Notes under the pieces: generated by a model
Seen by the model: the letters and a program-made list of their open reading frames with translations, nothing else
The model's database searches: none
What the model was told of the DNA's origin: nothing
Program-made: the position numbers and the translations under genes
NCBI GenBank assembly: GCA_026225395.1
Contig: JAMFSR010000009.1
Coordinates: forward strand, 1-64,000
Source of the DNA: Granulicella sapmiensis
GTDB lineage: Bacteria; Acidobacteriota; Terriglobia; Terriglobales; Acidobacteriaceae
Direction: 5' to 3'
Length of the DNA stretch: 64,000 nucleotides
Shown: one piece after another, positions 6,481 to 15,651 of the stretch
How positions within the stretch are numbered: the stretch's first letter is position 1
Layout: each line of letters opens with the position of its first letter

Positions 6481-7566
6481 ATGTCCAACACACCCAAACC
6501 CCACATCCACGACCAAGAAGAAGACCACAACCACATAGAGTGGTGCCCACCGCTTGATCGCCGCGCCGCCCTGCGCCTCTTCAGCATGGCCGGCCTGGCC
6601 GCCATCGCCGGCTGCACCACTGCCAGCACCGCAGCCTCAAGCTCCACAGATTCGGACAGCACCACCCTCACCGCCACCACGACCACGCTCACCGTATCCG
6701 CAAGCTCCATCGCCACCAGCGTTGCCGACACCCTCAAGGCCACCGTCTCACCCACAGCCGCCACAGGCACCGTCACCTTCTACGACGGCACCACCACCCT
6801 CGGCACCGGCACTCTCACCTCCGGCGTAGCATCTCTCTCGCCATCCTTCACCACCACCGGCACGCACGTCCTCACCGCAACCTACGCCGGCAACTCCACC
6901 TACGCCACCAGCACCTCCGCCGCAGTGGACGTCACCGTCAGCACCACTGCCGCAGCCTGCAGTGAAACCCTCGAAGGCGAAGAAGGTCCCTACTTCGTCG
7001 ACGACAGCGCCACCGGCTACTTCCGCACCAACATCCTCTCCAACCTCGACGGCACCCAAACCCAAACCGGCGTCCCCCTCACCCTCACCATCTATGTCTA
7101 CGACAGCAAGAACAACTGCGCCGCCATGCAGAGCGTTCAGGTCGATATCTGGCAGTGCAACGCATCGGGCGTCTACTCTGCTGAAAGTGTAGAGTCCACT
7201 ACTTCAGAAAGCTGGCTCCGTGGCTATCAGCTAACCGACGCCAACGGCATGGTGCAGTTCACCACCATCATCCCCGGCTGGTACTCCGGCCGCACCAACC
7301 ACATCCACCTTCGTCTCCGCTCCACCTACGACGAAACCGACAACAGCGGCACCAACACCGACCAGATCTTCTTCGACCAGACCCTAATCAACACGCTCAG
7401 CACCTCTGTATCGCCTTACTCTACGGAAGGCACCAACCCCACCACCAACGCTTCCGACCGTGTCTACACGACCGAAGAAGACGGAACCGGCCTCCTCACC
7501 CTCAGCGGAAGTACGTCCGCAGGCTATACGGCAACCTACAAGGTTTACCTGCCGATCCTCAGCTAA
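6481..7566 (+). CDS. Intradiol ring-cleavage dioxygenase-like lipoprotein with Ig-like domain
   Basis: This 361-residue exported protein has an RR-containing N-terminal region (DRRAALRLFSMAGLA) and lipobox AIAGC, suggesting a Tat-type lipoprotein signal. Residues ~65-150 form a Thr/Ser-rich bacterial Ig-like (group 3) repeat: TATGTVTFYDGTTTLGTGTL, then VLTATYAGNSTY. The C-terminal domain has intradiol dioxygenase features: GEEGPYFVDD, LTDANGMVQFTTIIPGWY and NHIHLRL, the two His fitting Fe(III) ligands. Whether it cleaves an aromatic substrate is uncertain; many such secreted homologues are uncharacterised. The start at 6481 was chosen because a GGCGGAGG site precedes it and the signal follows; the open frame runs back to 6379. 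Confidence 0.8.
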   Translation: MSNTPKPHIHDQEEDHNHIEWCPPLDRRAALRLFSMAGLAAIAGCTTASTAASSSTDSDSTTLTATTTTLTVSASSIATSVADTLKATVSPTAATGTVTFYDGTTTLGTGTLTSGVASLSPSFTTTGTHVLTATYAGNSTYATSTSAAVDVTVSTTAAACSETLEGEEGPYFVDDSATGYFRTNILSNLDGTQTQTGVPLTLTIYVYDSKNNCAAMQSVQVDIWQCNASGVYSAESVESTTSESWLRGYQLTDANGMVQFTTIIPGWYSGRTNHIHLRLRSTYDETDNSGTNTDQIFFDQTLINTLSTSVSPYSTEGTNPTTNASDRVYTTEEDGTGLLTLSGSTSAGYTATYKVYLPILS

Positions 7567-7698
7567 ACCCAAACACGAAAACACCGGGTGGGGTAGCCAG
7601 GTGAATTTAACGACTCAAGCACAGCGGAATTGGCGCGCACACATCCACCCTCGGGCGTAGAATTCCTCACACAAGCTGCGAAACACTTCTGAGGTCTT

Positions 7699-8784
7699 AT
7701 GGTCGCTGCGAATCTGTGTGCGTATATCTCTCACCCCACTCTTGGCGGTTTGGGGTGGATTGCGATCGCCAGTTTGATCGCCGGTTTCATGACATCCCTC
7801 TATGGGTTTTATGCGACCCTCACCGACTTCCATATTCGTGAAGATGGGCAACGCCATCTGACGGCTAAGGGTAAAGTTGGCCTCGCCTTCCTCGCGATAG
7901 CGGCTTTGATTTCAGCCGGCGCCAGCCTCGCTAAAGCAAGACAGGATGTAAGGGACGACGCCGAGCGTGCCGCGAAATCGAGAAGCCTCGCAACAGATCT
8001 CCAGACCGAACTCACTCAGACCGCGAACATCAATGAAGACCTCCGGGTTCAACGGGCAAAGGTACAGGACCTGCTGATAACTGCCGAGCACATCGAACGT
8101 CCCTTGAAAGACATGACCATCAGCTACGAGCTTCTTATCCCCATCGACAATCCCGAGATTCGCGATAGTTCAAGCCTTTCGCAGGCTGCAAGTCTTACTC
8201 AGGGCGCAACAACGTCGGTCTTGCCCAACGGATGCGCGCTTCGGCCGTTAGACCCATCCGCTGTCCAACGGTTCCCGGCCGTTGCCTCTATGCTCAATTC
8301 TGGTGGAATCTTCATCGCCTTATTTTCACAAAATATCGCTGTCCGGCCCAAACTGGGGGACAATATCAACGACAAGACAGGCCTTCTTTCGGAAACGTAC
8401 GTCGATTCGGATAATAACGAACAGGCAAAGCCCGTCTCCTTTGTTTCCAATACCGCCGCCAGGAACATCCATGTATTCGTCAACAAGGCGGCGATGGATA
8501 TCGATAACGATCATCACACAATCACAAGTGTTTCCGACATGGAGAACAGTTACGTTCTCCTTGCTATAGAGCCGCGAACTCTGAACGAGTTCGCGGCTGC
8601 TCTCCTGTCAAAGGAGAGATTCGCCAACGTCGTTATCAATGTTGGAGACGTCAATTTCAGCGGAACCTTCACCCCTTCGGATTGGAAGCTCAACTACAAC
8701 AAACTTCCCTACGTCTACGGCAAGTTTTCGAAGTTCTTCCGTGTGACCACGGCAGCCTCGTTGCAGGGTACTGGGTGCAGTTAA
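7699..8784 (+). CDS. Unknown membrane protein with coiled coil
   Basis: I do not recognise this 361-residue protein. It has two N-terminal membrane segments (~17-42, LGWIAIASLIAGFM; ~60-80, VGLAFLAIAALISAG). A charged heptad-like stretch (ARQDVRDDAERAAKS, then LQTELTQTANINEDLRVQR) is probably a coiled coil. The C-terminal part of about 220 residues is soluble and mixed, ending SLQGTGCS. It stands alone, with gaps on both sides. It could be a stress or surface sensor, but nothing in the sequence proves this. Confidence 0.7.
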   Translation: MVAANLCAYISHPTLGGLGWIAIASLIAGFMTSLYGFYATLTDFHIREDGQRHLTAKGKVGLAFLAIAALISAGASLAKARQDVRDDAERAAKSRSLATDLQTELTQTANINEDLRVQRAKVQDLLITAEHIERPLKDMTISYELLIPIDNPEIRDSSSLSQAASLTQGATTSVLPNGCALRPLDPSAVQRFPAVASMLNSGGIFIALFSQNIAVRPKLGDNINDKTGLLSETYVDSDNNEQAKPVSFVSNTAARNIHVFVNKAAMDIDNDHHTITSVSDMENSYVLLAIEPRTLNEFAAALLSKERFANVVINVGDVNFSGTFTPSDWKLNYNKLPYVYGKFSKFFRVTTAASLQGTGCS

Positions 8785-9291
8785 AGCCTGGCGCGCGGCA
8801 GGACGAAAACCCGATTCCGGAGCCTCAGCCGCCTGCCCGAAATGTAAAGTTTGCTGGACACCATAGCATCCATAAACTCACCACAAACGTCCACAAGTCT
8901 CCATAAAAACGCAAAATGAAAAAAGCTGGATAAAACCCAAAACGAAAACGCCAAAGACCGAAGTCTCTGGCGTTTTCATCCTTGATAGTCCCGCAGTCCG
9001 GGGCGAAGACCCCATCTTCCGGTTCCTCCTTGGCCAGCCTCCGACTCGCGTCGGCTGCTGTCCTTCGGCTCCCCCGGCGATCAATCTCCGGCCCTCATCG
9101 CCTGCTCATCCTCCGGCTGTACCAGTGACGTAACTTCCTGTTTTCACAGGGTTTACGCCTCCGGCGGTGCCAGCGATTTCGCATTCGCTGTACTGCGCTC
9201 TCATCAACTGAAGGAACATTAGGCTCACCCTACCTGTGCATGCAAGCGCAAAACTCGTCACTTATGTGCATCTCCGTCTTACACTCTTTCC
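8785..9291. other. Non-coding stretch with hairpin and degenerate repeats
   Basis: I find no convincing gene here. It contains the hairpin at 8944-8977, a degenerate 18-bp direct repeat (CTCCGGCTGTACCAGTGA at 9111 and CTCCGGCGGTGCCAGCGA at 9159, 15 of 18 identical) and a small hairpin CCTGT-TTTC-ACAGG (9137-9150). It could be a decayed gene or a structured RNA. Confidence 0.4.
8944..8977. terminator. Stem-loop, probable terminator
   Basis: GAAAACGCCA pairs with TGGCGTTTTC, with inner AGAC/GTCT. A-rich and T-rich flanks would let it act in both directions. Confidence 0.6.
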
Positions 9292-9951
9292 ATGCGCAAT
9301 TTCTCCGCCCGCGAAACCGAGTGGCTCCTCGAACTCGACGGCATCGAGCTCGCCAGCTTCCACCAACGCGCCCTCGCCTTCCTGGTCGACTGGACGATTG
9401 TCGCCTTTGTTTTCATCATATTAGCGACCGCGGTCGCTGCAGGCGTTTTTGCCTATCTGCACAAACAGGGCAAGTCGATGGAAGACATCACGCACATGGT
9501 CACAACCTCGGAGGATGGCGAAAAGGTCGACATAGCAGTGCATGGCGGCTCCAAGGTGACGACGTATCACATGGACGAGCACTCTAAAACTGGCGAAGCC
9601 ATGAAGGTCTTCTTTGATGTTCTGGTGCCGGTTCTCTATTTCGGAATTCTTCTCTGGCGGGGCAAAGGCCGCACGCCTGGCAAGCGCATCATGCGCATTC
9701 GCGTGGTGTCGCTCATGCACCGCCATATCACCTTCTGGCACTCTGTGGAGCGAGCGCTCGGCTATGGTGCTGCCGCACTTGAGGGCGGCTTTGGCTTTGT
9801 CCAGTTCTTCATCCATCCCTATCGACGCTGCGCGCAGGACCGGCTGGCTGAAACTATCGTCGTTACTGAGCGCGGCTACCAGAGCATGCAACATAAGCTT
9901 CAGCACCCGCTCGTCCCGGACACTGCTGCAACCCTCAGCGCTCCCGAATAG
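9292..9951 (+). CDS. RDD-family membrane protein
   Basis: This 219-residue protein has the RDD signature: FHQRALAFLVDW at the start of the first membrane segment, GKGRTPGKRIMRIRVVSL after the second, and the late HPYRRCAQDRLAETIVV. The family's name-giving Arg-Asp-Asp positions are partly changed (R-V-D). Hydrophobic segments lie at ~32-58 and ~108-122. A polar loop of about 50 residues between them is longer than usual. RDD proteins are proposed transporters or membrane modulators; the substrate is unknown. It ends 6 bp from the convergent nuclease gene. Confidence 0.85.
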   Translation: MRNFSARETEWLLELDGIELASFHQRALAFLVDWTIVAFVFIILATAVAAGVFAYLHKQGKSMEDITHMVTTSEDGEKVDIAVHGGSKVTTYHMDEHSKTGEAMKVFFDVLVPVLYFGILLWRGKGRTPGKRIMRIRVVSLMHRHITFWHSVERALGYGAAALEGGFGFVQFFIHPYRRCAQDRLAETIVVTERGYQSMQHKLQHPLVPDTAATLSAPE

Positions 9952-9957
9952 CTCCAG

Positions 9958-10797
9958 CTAACTCCTGGCCACCGGAGCCTTCGAAAATGCCGCATTGATT
10001 AGCTTTGCCAGCCGCAGACCGCCTTGCTCCAGACGCTGCCGCACCACGCCGATGTTCCGGTCGTAATACGCCTGGTCGATGTCGGTTCCCGGCGTCACCA
10101 GTGCAGCCTTCGCAAAGTCATGCGACTCCATCGCCCACGCCGCGGCATCGCCATTGCCGGCAGTCATGTGCTTCTCCGCGATCTCAGCTTCCAGCATCTT
10201 CAGCCACGCTGCTTCATCCAGCGCGCGATGCTCGATCAGCTTCTCATCCCAAACCTCATGCAGATTGCATCCCCACTGCCCGCATTTGTCGCTTCCCCAA
10301 ACCTTCACGGCGATGTCGTTCCCACCGCGCCCTACTCCAAACGTATGGAACGGCTGATGCTCATCGCCCACTAAATGCACCAAGAACTTCAGCGCAATCG
10401 CACGGTCGGAGTTGTCCAGTGATGCATCGCCGACGCGCTCCGCGTTATAAGGAATCCGTTCCACCACGCAGTCCCGCCAAACATCGATGCGGCTACCGGC
10501 CTCTGTTCTTGGCTGTACCAGGCAATCGCGGTCGCGGTTGTAGCTTGTCGCGTCCGGCGGAATATTGATGAAGTGCCAGTAGAACGTCTGGTAGTTGCCC
10601 ACCAAATAGTGGTCCGCCCACGACGAGACATCTGCCAGGCTTTCCCGCCCCAGCAGCGCCTGCACGTTCGCCCTGGCTTCCGGCGTCAGGTTGTCCCACG
10701 CCACATCCGCCACCAGCCGATGCCCCAACGGGCCCCACGCCCACACCGGTGAAACCACCGCCGCCATACCCAAAACCGCAATCAGAATTCGCTTCAT
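9958..10797 (-). CDS. S1/P1-type secreted nuclease
   Basis: This 279-residue protein has a signal peptide (MKRILIAVLGMAAVVSPVWA) followed directly by WGPLGHRLVADVAW, the N-terminal Trp being the family's first zinc ligand. Further ligand motifs are SSWADH, FLVHLVGDEHQPFH and NLHEVWDEKLI. S1/P1 enzymes are trinuclear-zinc nucleases/3'-nucleotidases acting outside the cytoplasm on single-stranded DNA or RNA. I chose the second Met (10797) because the signal peptide starts there; eight extra residues are open upstream. Confidence 0.92.
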   Translation of the reverse strand: MKRILIAVLGMAAVVSPVWAWGPLGHRLVADVAWDNLTPEARANVQALLGRESLADVSSWADHYLVGNYQTFYWHFINIPPDATSYNRDRDCLVQPRTEAGSRIDVWRDCVVERIPYNAERVGDASLDNSDRAIALKFLVHLVGDEHQPFHTFGVGRGGNDIAVKVWGSDKCGQWGCNLHEVWDEKLIEHRALDEAAWLKMLEAEIAEKHMTAGNGDAAAWAMESHDFAKAALVTPGTDIDQAYYDRNIGVVRQRLEQGGLRLAKLINAAFSKAPVARS

Positions 10798-10854
10798 GCG
10801 GTCAGTATAGCGGCGTTGCATTAACGGCGAGCGCCTTTGCTGCGGCGCGGCGAA

Positions 10855-11568
10855 CTAACCCTCAAAGTCCTCATGGCCGACGGAAGTGCGCCGGTCGAAT
10901 ACAAAGCACTGACCACGCCATGCACTCTCCTGCTGCGGCATTTCTTCGAGGTACTTCAGGATGCCACCTTTGAGATGGAAGACTTCGCCAAAGCCTTCCT
11001 GCAGCATGAAGGCCGAAGCCTTCTCGCAGCGTATGCCGCCGGTGCAGAACATTGCTACCTTGCGATGTTTTTCAGGATCTAGGTTTTCGCGGACAAACGT
11101 CGCGAAGTCTGAGAACGTCTCAATCCCGGGATCGACAGCACCCGCAAACGTTCCCATCTCTACTTCATAGTGATTGCGAGTGTCGATCAACAACACTTCC
11201 GGATCAGCCAGCAGCGCGTTCCACTCCTGAGGCTGCACATATGTTCCGGCTCTTGTCGCATCCACTTCAGCCTTGCGGAAGGGAAGCACATCGCGCTTCA
11301 CCTTCAGCTTCAACCGCCCAAACGGCCGCTCGTCGGCGGACGCAAACTTCACCTCTGAACGCTCAAGCCCAACCCGCTCCGCGAGTATCGCCAGCAGCCG
11401 GTCAATCATCTCAGCCGACCCGGCAACGGTTCCATTCACACCTTCGCCGGCAATCAGAATCGTGCCACAAAGCTCCTGCTCGCTGAACGCCGCACACAGC
11501 TCCGCCCGCAACCCAGCCGGGTCGGGCAGCGCGACGAAGCAGTAGAAGGCGGCGATCGTATAAGTCAT
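10855..11568 (-). CDS. trhO: tRNA uridine(34) hydroxylase, rhodanese family
   Basis: The protein MTYTIAAFYCFVALPDP... has 237 residues with an N-terminal acylphosphatase-like half (GTILIAGEGVNGTVAGS) and a C-terminal rhodanese domain (LLIDTRNHYEVEMGTF). The active-site loop is CTGGIRCEKASA with the catalytic Cys. TrhO (YceA) hydroxylates U34 of certain tRNAs in the cytoplasm. The start was placed at 11568 (11577 and 11580 also possible). The open frame continues to 11808, but that part is the antisense of tRNA-Ser and is spurious. Confidence 0.9.
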   Translation of the reverse strand: MTYTIAAFYCFVALPDPAGLRAELCAAFSEQELCGTILIAGEGVNGTVAGSAEMIDRLLAILAERVGLERSEVKFASADERPFGRLKLKVKRDVLPFRKAEVDATRAGTYVQPQEWNALLADPEVLLIDTRNHYEVEMGTFAGAVDPGIETFSDFATFVRENLDPEKHRKVAMFCTGGIRCEKASAFMLQEGFGEVFHLKGGILKYLEEMPQQESAWRGQCFVFDRRTSVGHEDFEG

Positions 11569-11685
11569 CCCTTCCATCATAGAACTTCGCTCATTGGTCT
11601 GCGAAGGGTCTGAAATAGGAGGAGTTGCAGCTTCTTTATCGATGTCTCTTTGCGTCGTGTTGCTCCACGTACTAAACTTCAAACA

Positions 11686-11775
11686 GGAAGAGTGGCCGAG
11701 TGGTTGATGGCTCCAGTCTTGAAAACTGGCGTACCTGAAAGGGTATCGGGGGTTCGAATCCCTCCTCTTCCGCCA
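11686..11775 (+). tRNA. tRNA-Ser (anticodon UGA), CCA encoded
   Basis: The acceptor stem GGAAGAG/CTCTTCC is followed by G and CCA. The anticodon loop CTTGAAA (anticodon TGA) is closed by CCAGT/ACTGG. A long variable arm (GTACCTGAAAGGGTATC) and a T loop GGTTCGAATCC make it a class II tRNA. Confidence 0.97.
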
Positions 11776-11869
11776 CTGGCTATCCGGATCGTTCTGTATT
11801 GAACGCACTGCTTACTTTCCCCAGAGACGTCACGGTTCGTGATGTCCCCGGGGAGAGTAAGTGACGTTT

Positions 11870-13087
11870 CTATTCCCGGACGAACTTAACCATGCTTGTT
11901 CGCAGGCAGCTGTTTCCATCTTGCAGGGACACGCTGGAGGTATTGCCTGCGTTGAAGGCGTACGTTCCGAGATCAATCCAACGACTGCTTCCGCTAGTCG
12001 GCAGGGTGCCTGCCGGCAAAACAACCGGACCCGTCGAAGTATTCACTGTGACTACAGTCGCACTGTCCATGCCACCGCTATAGATGATTTGATATACCTG
12101 CACGTCATAACTTCCCGAGCTCAACAGATCCGGCGTGTAGGTTGCATATTGTCCAGCGGTACAGGTATCGCGGACTGGCTGCTGGGAAAATCCAGCAACA
12201 CCGCTGGTTGCCCAATTCGACCCATACTCCGCATATCCGGTGTCTTCGGCATTCACGTAATAGTCCCTCACGTAGTACTCCGGTGCGGCAAAAACTGCCT
12301 GCGCCCCCGCCGTAGGTGTACCTGTCGCTCCATATGGAATTGAGGTCAACCACATATTGGCCGGAGATGCCGGTCCTTGCGTGGGAGTGTAAGCCTGCGT
12401 GCAGAAGCTCGTGCCATCGATGTAATACGTGATAGCCGCTTCCGTCCATTCAATGCCATAGGTATGGCGGCTGGATGATGTATTGAAGCCTGGATTGTAG
12501 TTGCCATTGCATCGTACGCTGCCGGTCTGGGTGGAACCCGTACCTGACCATGTCAGCCAGCCCGCGGAAATAGACGAAGGAGTCGTCGAGTTGATCTCGA
12601 AACCGTCGATTTCTGTAAAGACCTCTGAAGGAGAGGGGTTCCAACTGACCAGCGGAGTTGCAGCAGCCGAGAGCCAGAAAGCGGTGTGATATTCCGAGGT
12701 GTTCACGGGGGTTTGAGCGGTTACCTGGTAGTATCCGTAGCGGAAAGTTTGATGGCTAATAACACCGCCGCCGGAGTAATAGGTTGTTGAGCCGACAACT
12801 TTTGAGGTGTTGGCAAGATCAAGGTTTCCGGCGCCATCCAGATTCACATTCACGGCTTGTTGGGATCCATTGGATGAAAAACCCATTCGCCACCACCACT
12901 TCGAAGTGTCGAGAGTAACGCCGCCGCTTGAAAGAGGCGTTCCGGCAAAATTGTCATTCCATTTGAGCGAATAATTAGATGGCGCCTGCGCTTTTGCAGC
13001 GAGCGGAAGCATGAGTAATGCCAGCCCTACGGTTAGACGCGCATAAAAATTCCGACGATACGACAGGCTTGCTTTGAGGATATTCAT
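11870..13087 (-). CDS. Secreted GH16 glycoside hydrolase with C-terminal golvesin-like domain (1)
   Basis: This 405-residue protein has a signal peptide ending AAKAQA. A GH16 jelly-roll domain carries the catalytic motif EIDGFE (E159, D161, E164) after SPSEVFT. A C-terminal domain from ~285 (YAEYGSNWATSGVAGF, then GSYDVQVYQI, WIDLGTYAF, RTSMVKFV) resembles golvesin C-terminal/carbohydrate-binding modules. GH16 enzymes cut internal beta-1,3 or beta-1,4 links in glucans or galactans; the exact substrate cannot be read here. The start at 13087 has AAAGGAG 4 nt upstream. It is a paralogue of the next gene on the same strand. Two LacI-type sites precede it (13116-13149). Confidence 0.9.
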   Translation of the reverse strand: MNILKASLSYRRNFYARLTVGLALLMLPLAAKAQAPSNYSLKWNDNFAGTPLSSGGVTLDTSKWWWRMGFSSNGSQQAVNVNLDGAGNLDLANTSKVVGSTTYYSGGGVISHQTFRYGYYQVTAQTPVNTSEYHTAFWLSAAATPLVSWNPSPSEVFTEIDGFEINSTTPSSISAGWLTWSGTGSTQTGSVRCNGNYNPGFNTSSSRHTYGIEWTEAAITYYIDGTSFCTQAYTPTQGPASPANMWLTSIPYGATGTPTAGAQAVFAAPEYYVRDYYVNAEDTGYAEYGSNWATSGVAGFSQQPVRDTCTAGQYATYTPDLLSSGSYDVQVYQIIYSGGMDSATVVTVNTSTGPVVLPAGTLPTSGSSRWIDLGTYAFNAGNTSSVSLQDGNSCLRTSMVKFVRE

Positions 13088-13115
13088 CATCTCTCCTTTG
13101 GAGCGCATTGAAATA

Positions 13116-13149
13116 ATCGAGCGCTCAACTCGCTAATAAATCGGTTAAC
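13116..13149. promoter_or_regulatory. Two LacI-type operator sites before the first GH16 gene
   Basis: ATCGAGCGCTCAAC (13116-13129) and ATAAATCGGTTAAC (13136-13149) match the 14-bp palindrome shared across the locus at 11 and 12 positions. They lie upstream of the ribosome binding site of the GH16 gene starting at 13087. Confidence 0.6.
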
Positions 13150-13298
13150 TTACCTTCAGTTAGACCCTTAGGAATTTGAGCAAGCCACATGTAGGCCGAC
13201 CTTCAAGGCTGTGCCAGATCCAAATTCAAAAGGGCCATGCAGTGATAGAGCTCGTATCCGCGGAGCCTGACCGGGTGGGCAGATTCCGCAGGGTGTCG

Positions 13299-14423
13299 CT
13301 ATTGGCGCAGGAACTTCACCATGCTCGTACGTGCGTAACCGGAGCCGGAGAAACCTAATTGGACGTTTCCGGTTGAGCCAGCGGCGAAAGCAAAGGCGCC
13401 GAGGTCGACCCAGCCGCTGGAACCGGTGGCGAAATTGACCGTCTGCGTGGAGGAGCCACCTGAGTAGTTGATGGTGACTGGCGCAGCCGAATCAGAGGAC
13501 GAGGCTGCTACCTTCCATATCTGGACGTCGTAGCTGCCGGCGGCGAGAATGGTTGGGGTCCAAGTGGCGACAGCACCAGTGCTGTTGGAATAGCGTGTGG
13601 TTAGCGACGAATAGCCAGCGAGCGAGCTATTGGTCCAGCCCGAACCGTATTCGGCGTAGCCGGGTTCGAGCGCGTTGATGTAGTAGTCCCGGACGTAGTA
13701 TCCAAGCTGAGCGTACTGGGCGGGCGAGGGATTGTTGGCGACCGATATATCGGATGTGTAGCCGATGGACGTCATCCAGATGTTGACGAGATCGTGCGTG
13801 TGGCTGGAAGCAGGGTAGGACTGTGTGCAGATCTGCGTTCCGTCCAGGTAGTAGGTGATGCTTTGTTCGGTCCACTCGAAGCCGTAATAGTGTAGACCGG
13901 CTGCCGTACTGTAGCCCGGTTGATAGTTGCTGTTGCAACGCGTGCCCCCATCGGTAGAGCCGTTGTTCCAGGTGATATATCCCAGCGAGATGCTTGAGGG
14001 GGAGTCGGAGTTGATTTCAAAATCATCAATCTCTGTTTTCGCCGTGGGTGTGTAGGTGGTTGTTCCATTGCCGGCAAAGACCCAGAAGGAAGTATGCCAA
14101 CCGGGGTTGGCGGTGGTTTGCGCCTGCACCTGGTAGTAGCCATAACGGAAGGTATCTTTGCTGACGATGCCGCCGCCTGTGTAGGCTTGCCCGCCAAAAG
14201 TCTGCTTGGCGAGGTTGATGTCCATGACACCGGAGGCGACGGAGATGCTGCCGGGGATCTGAGCGCTGAGTGCCTTGGTATCGGTCCGGTAGTTCCACTT
14301 TGAGCTGTCCAGAGCAGGACCGGAGAAGTCGTCGCTGAAAAGCAGGCTGTAGTTGGTGGGGGCGGACTGCGCGAGGAGCGGACTGCTGCACGCGAGCAGG
14401 ATGAGGGGTAATGAGATTTTCAA
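13299..14423 (-). CDS. Secreted GH16 glycoside hydrolase with C-terminal golvesin-like domain (2)
   Basis: This 374-residue protein has the same architecture as the 11870 gene: signal peptide (MKISLPLILLACSSPLLAQS), GH16 domain with EIDDFE (E131, D133, E136), and a C-terminal domain (YAEYGSGWTNSSLAGY ... RTSMVKFLRQ). The start codon is TTG, supported by a full AGGAGGT 8 nt upstream and by the signal peptide beginning there. A good promoter with an operator over its -35 lies at 14702-14740, and another operator is just before the ribosome binding site (14441). The pair probably arose by tandem duplication and then diverged. Confidence 0.9.
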   Translation of the reverse strand: MKISLPLILLACSSPLLAQSAPTNYSLLFSDDFSGPALDSSKWNYRTDTKALSAQIPGSISVASGVMDINLAKQTFGGQAYTGGGIVSKDTFRYGYYQVQAQTTANPGWHTSFWVFAGNGTTTYTPTAKTEIDDFEINSDSPSSISLGYITWNNGSTDGGTRCNSNYQPGYSTAAGLHYYGFEWTEQSITYYLDGTQICTQSYPASSHTHDLVNIWMTSIGYTSDISVANNPSPAQYAQLGYYVRDYYINALEPGYAEYGSGWTNSSLAGYSSLTTRYSNSTGAVATWTPTILAAGSYDVQIWKVAASSSDSAAPVTINYSGGSSTQTVNFATGSSGWVDLGAFAFAAGSTGNVQLGFSGSGYARTSMVKFLRQ

Positions 14424-14440
14424 CGAAAAGTACCTCCTAA

Positions 14441-14454
14441 GTTCATCGATTAAC
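14441..14454. promoter_or_regulatory. LacI-type operator before the second GH16 gene
   Basis: GTTCATCGATTAAC, 12-13 matches to the locus consensus, directly upstream of the AGGAGGT of the 14423 gene. Confidence 0.6.
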
Positions 14455-14701
14455 TTTGAGATTCAAGCGTTTTGCAGAACGTGTTGGCGAAGTGTTGAGT
14501 TCATTGGGGGCGGAAAGTTTCAGGCTGAACGATTACGCGTGGTTGGAGTATGAAGCCGGTGTCAGAGATTTTGGGGAGAGAGGATCGAGCATGTTAACGG
14601 GTCATCCCTGGCGTGCGATATCGGCCGGGTGATCCCGTTGTGTGGGTCATGAGTCGATCCTGCTAGAGAATCTGATCGCAACCTCTTTTGAAGCCGCGCG
14701 A

Positions 14702-14740
14702 ATCCTAGACCGACAAAAAACCTTTTGTCAAGCGATTAAC
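14702..14740 (-). promoter_or_regulatory. Promoter of the second GH16 gene with overlapping operator
   Basis: On the minus strand, -35 TTGACA (14731-14726), an 18-bp spacer and -10 TAGGAT (14707-14702). The 14-mer GTTAATCGCTTGAC (14740-14727) covers the -35 box, so a bound LacI protein would block RNA polymerase. The rest of 14455-14809 holds nothing else I can identify. Confidence 0.65.
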
Positions 14741-14809
14741 TTAAATTTTTATTATTCGTTGGATTCCGGCAGTCCTGTGTATGTCTGAGAGCGGCAACAC
14801 TTCACGAGT

Positions 14810-15517
14810 TCACTTAATGTGTCTGAGCGCATGATTGACCACTTGTGCCAGGAGCACGTAACCGGCCGCGTTGGGATGAACCCCATCGGTGGTTAGCTCC
14901 TTTCGCATGTGGCCGCTGGAATCTTCCAGGGGTGAGTTGAAATCCAGATACGTCCAGTGCCCTTGATGGCATGCCTGTTCAAGCAATAGGTTGAGCTTAT
15001 GAATGCGATCTACCGTTCGGAGGCCCGTCAGATCGCGGAAGCAGTCACACACCGGCGCCATTCCGGCAATGAAAACAGAGATGTGATGCGCGTGCGCCAA
15101 TTCCGCCATTGAGACGATGTTGTCGCGTATCTGTTCATTCGAGAAGCCAAGGCGCATGTCGTTCGAGGCGCCTTCAATGACGATTGCCTTTGGACGAAGA
15201 GACAGCGCGTCGGCACGCTCACGGAGCAGGAGTTGAGAGGTTGTCTGGCCGCCGATGCCGCGATTGATCCATGTCGCATGAGGAAACCAGATACCGGCTT
15301 TGGTTCCCCAGTAGTCGATGATGGAGTCGCCAAGAAAGACGACGGTGGCAGAGTTGGCGTGCTGAAGGAGGGTTGTGTTCGACGCCTGATAGCGACCAAG
15401 TTGAGCAAAGTCGGCTGCGGCAGCATTGACGGGGATAGGTTCTGCTTGAGAATGGGATTGTTGTACGCTAACGCAGCCAATGGCTACCGTAAGAAGTAGT
15501 AGTCGCTTCCAGCTCAT
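14810..15517 (-). CDS. Secreted SGNH/GDSL hydrolase
   Basis: This 235-residue protein has a signal peptide (to ~QSHSQA). SGNH blocks: FLGDSIIDYW (Ser65), NRGIGGQTTS (Gly), IEGASNDM (Asn) and the late DGVHPNAAG (Asp211, His214). SGNH enzymes remove acyl groups, often acetyl esters from polysaccharides. In this locus it is a candidate carbohydrate esterase acting on the same glycan as the GH16 enzymes (inference). AAGGAG lies 9-10 nt before the ATG. A LacI-type site is at 15638. Confidence 0.9.
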   Translation of the reverse strand: MSWKRLLLLTVAIGCVSVQQSHSQAEPIPVNAAAADFAQLGRYQASNTTLLQHANSATVVFLGDSIIDYWGTKAGIWFPHATWINRGIGGQTTSQLLLRERADALSLRPKAIVIEGASNDMRLGFSNEQIRDNIVSMAELAHAHHISVFIAGMAPVCDCFRDLTGLRTVDRIHKLNLLLEQACHQGHWTYLDFNSPLEDSSGHMRKELTTDGVHPNAAGYVLLAQVVNHALRHIK

Positions 15518-15637
15518 CTGTAGAACGCTCCTTAGAGATCCGGTCAGTTTCGATCGGCCGGACTCGGAAATACGGTCAATTTACGCTTCTTGTGCGTCTG
15601 GCGCGGGTCACTTTTCTTTTTAGTACATGAGGAATGA

Positions 15638-15651
15638 GTTAATCGCTTGAC
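15638..15651. promoter_or_regulatory. LacI-type operator between the SGNH and lacI-family genes
   Basis: GTTAATCGCTTGAC is the exact reverse complement of the site at 14727-14740. It lies 120 bp upstream of the SGNH gene and 200 bp upstream of the regulator gene, so it could control either or both. A TATAAA box at 15752 may serve the regulator. I see nothing else in 15518-15848. Confidence 0.65.

Noticed and set aside
11569..11808. N-terminal extension of TrhO (QWRKRRDSNPRYPF...)
   Set aside because: This is the antisense translation of tRNA-Ser, a known annotation artefact; the family start is MTYT at 11568.
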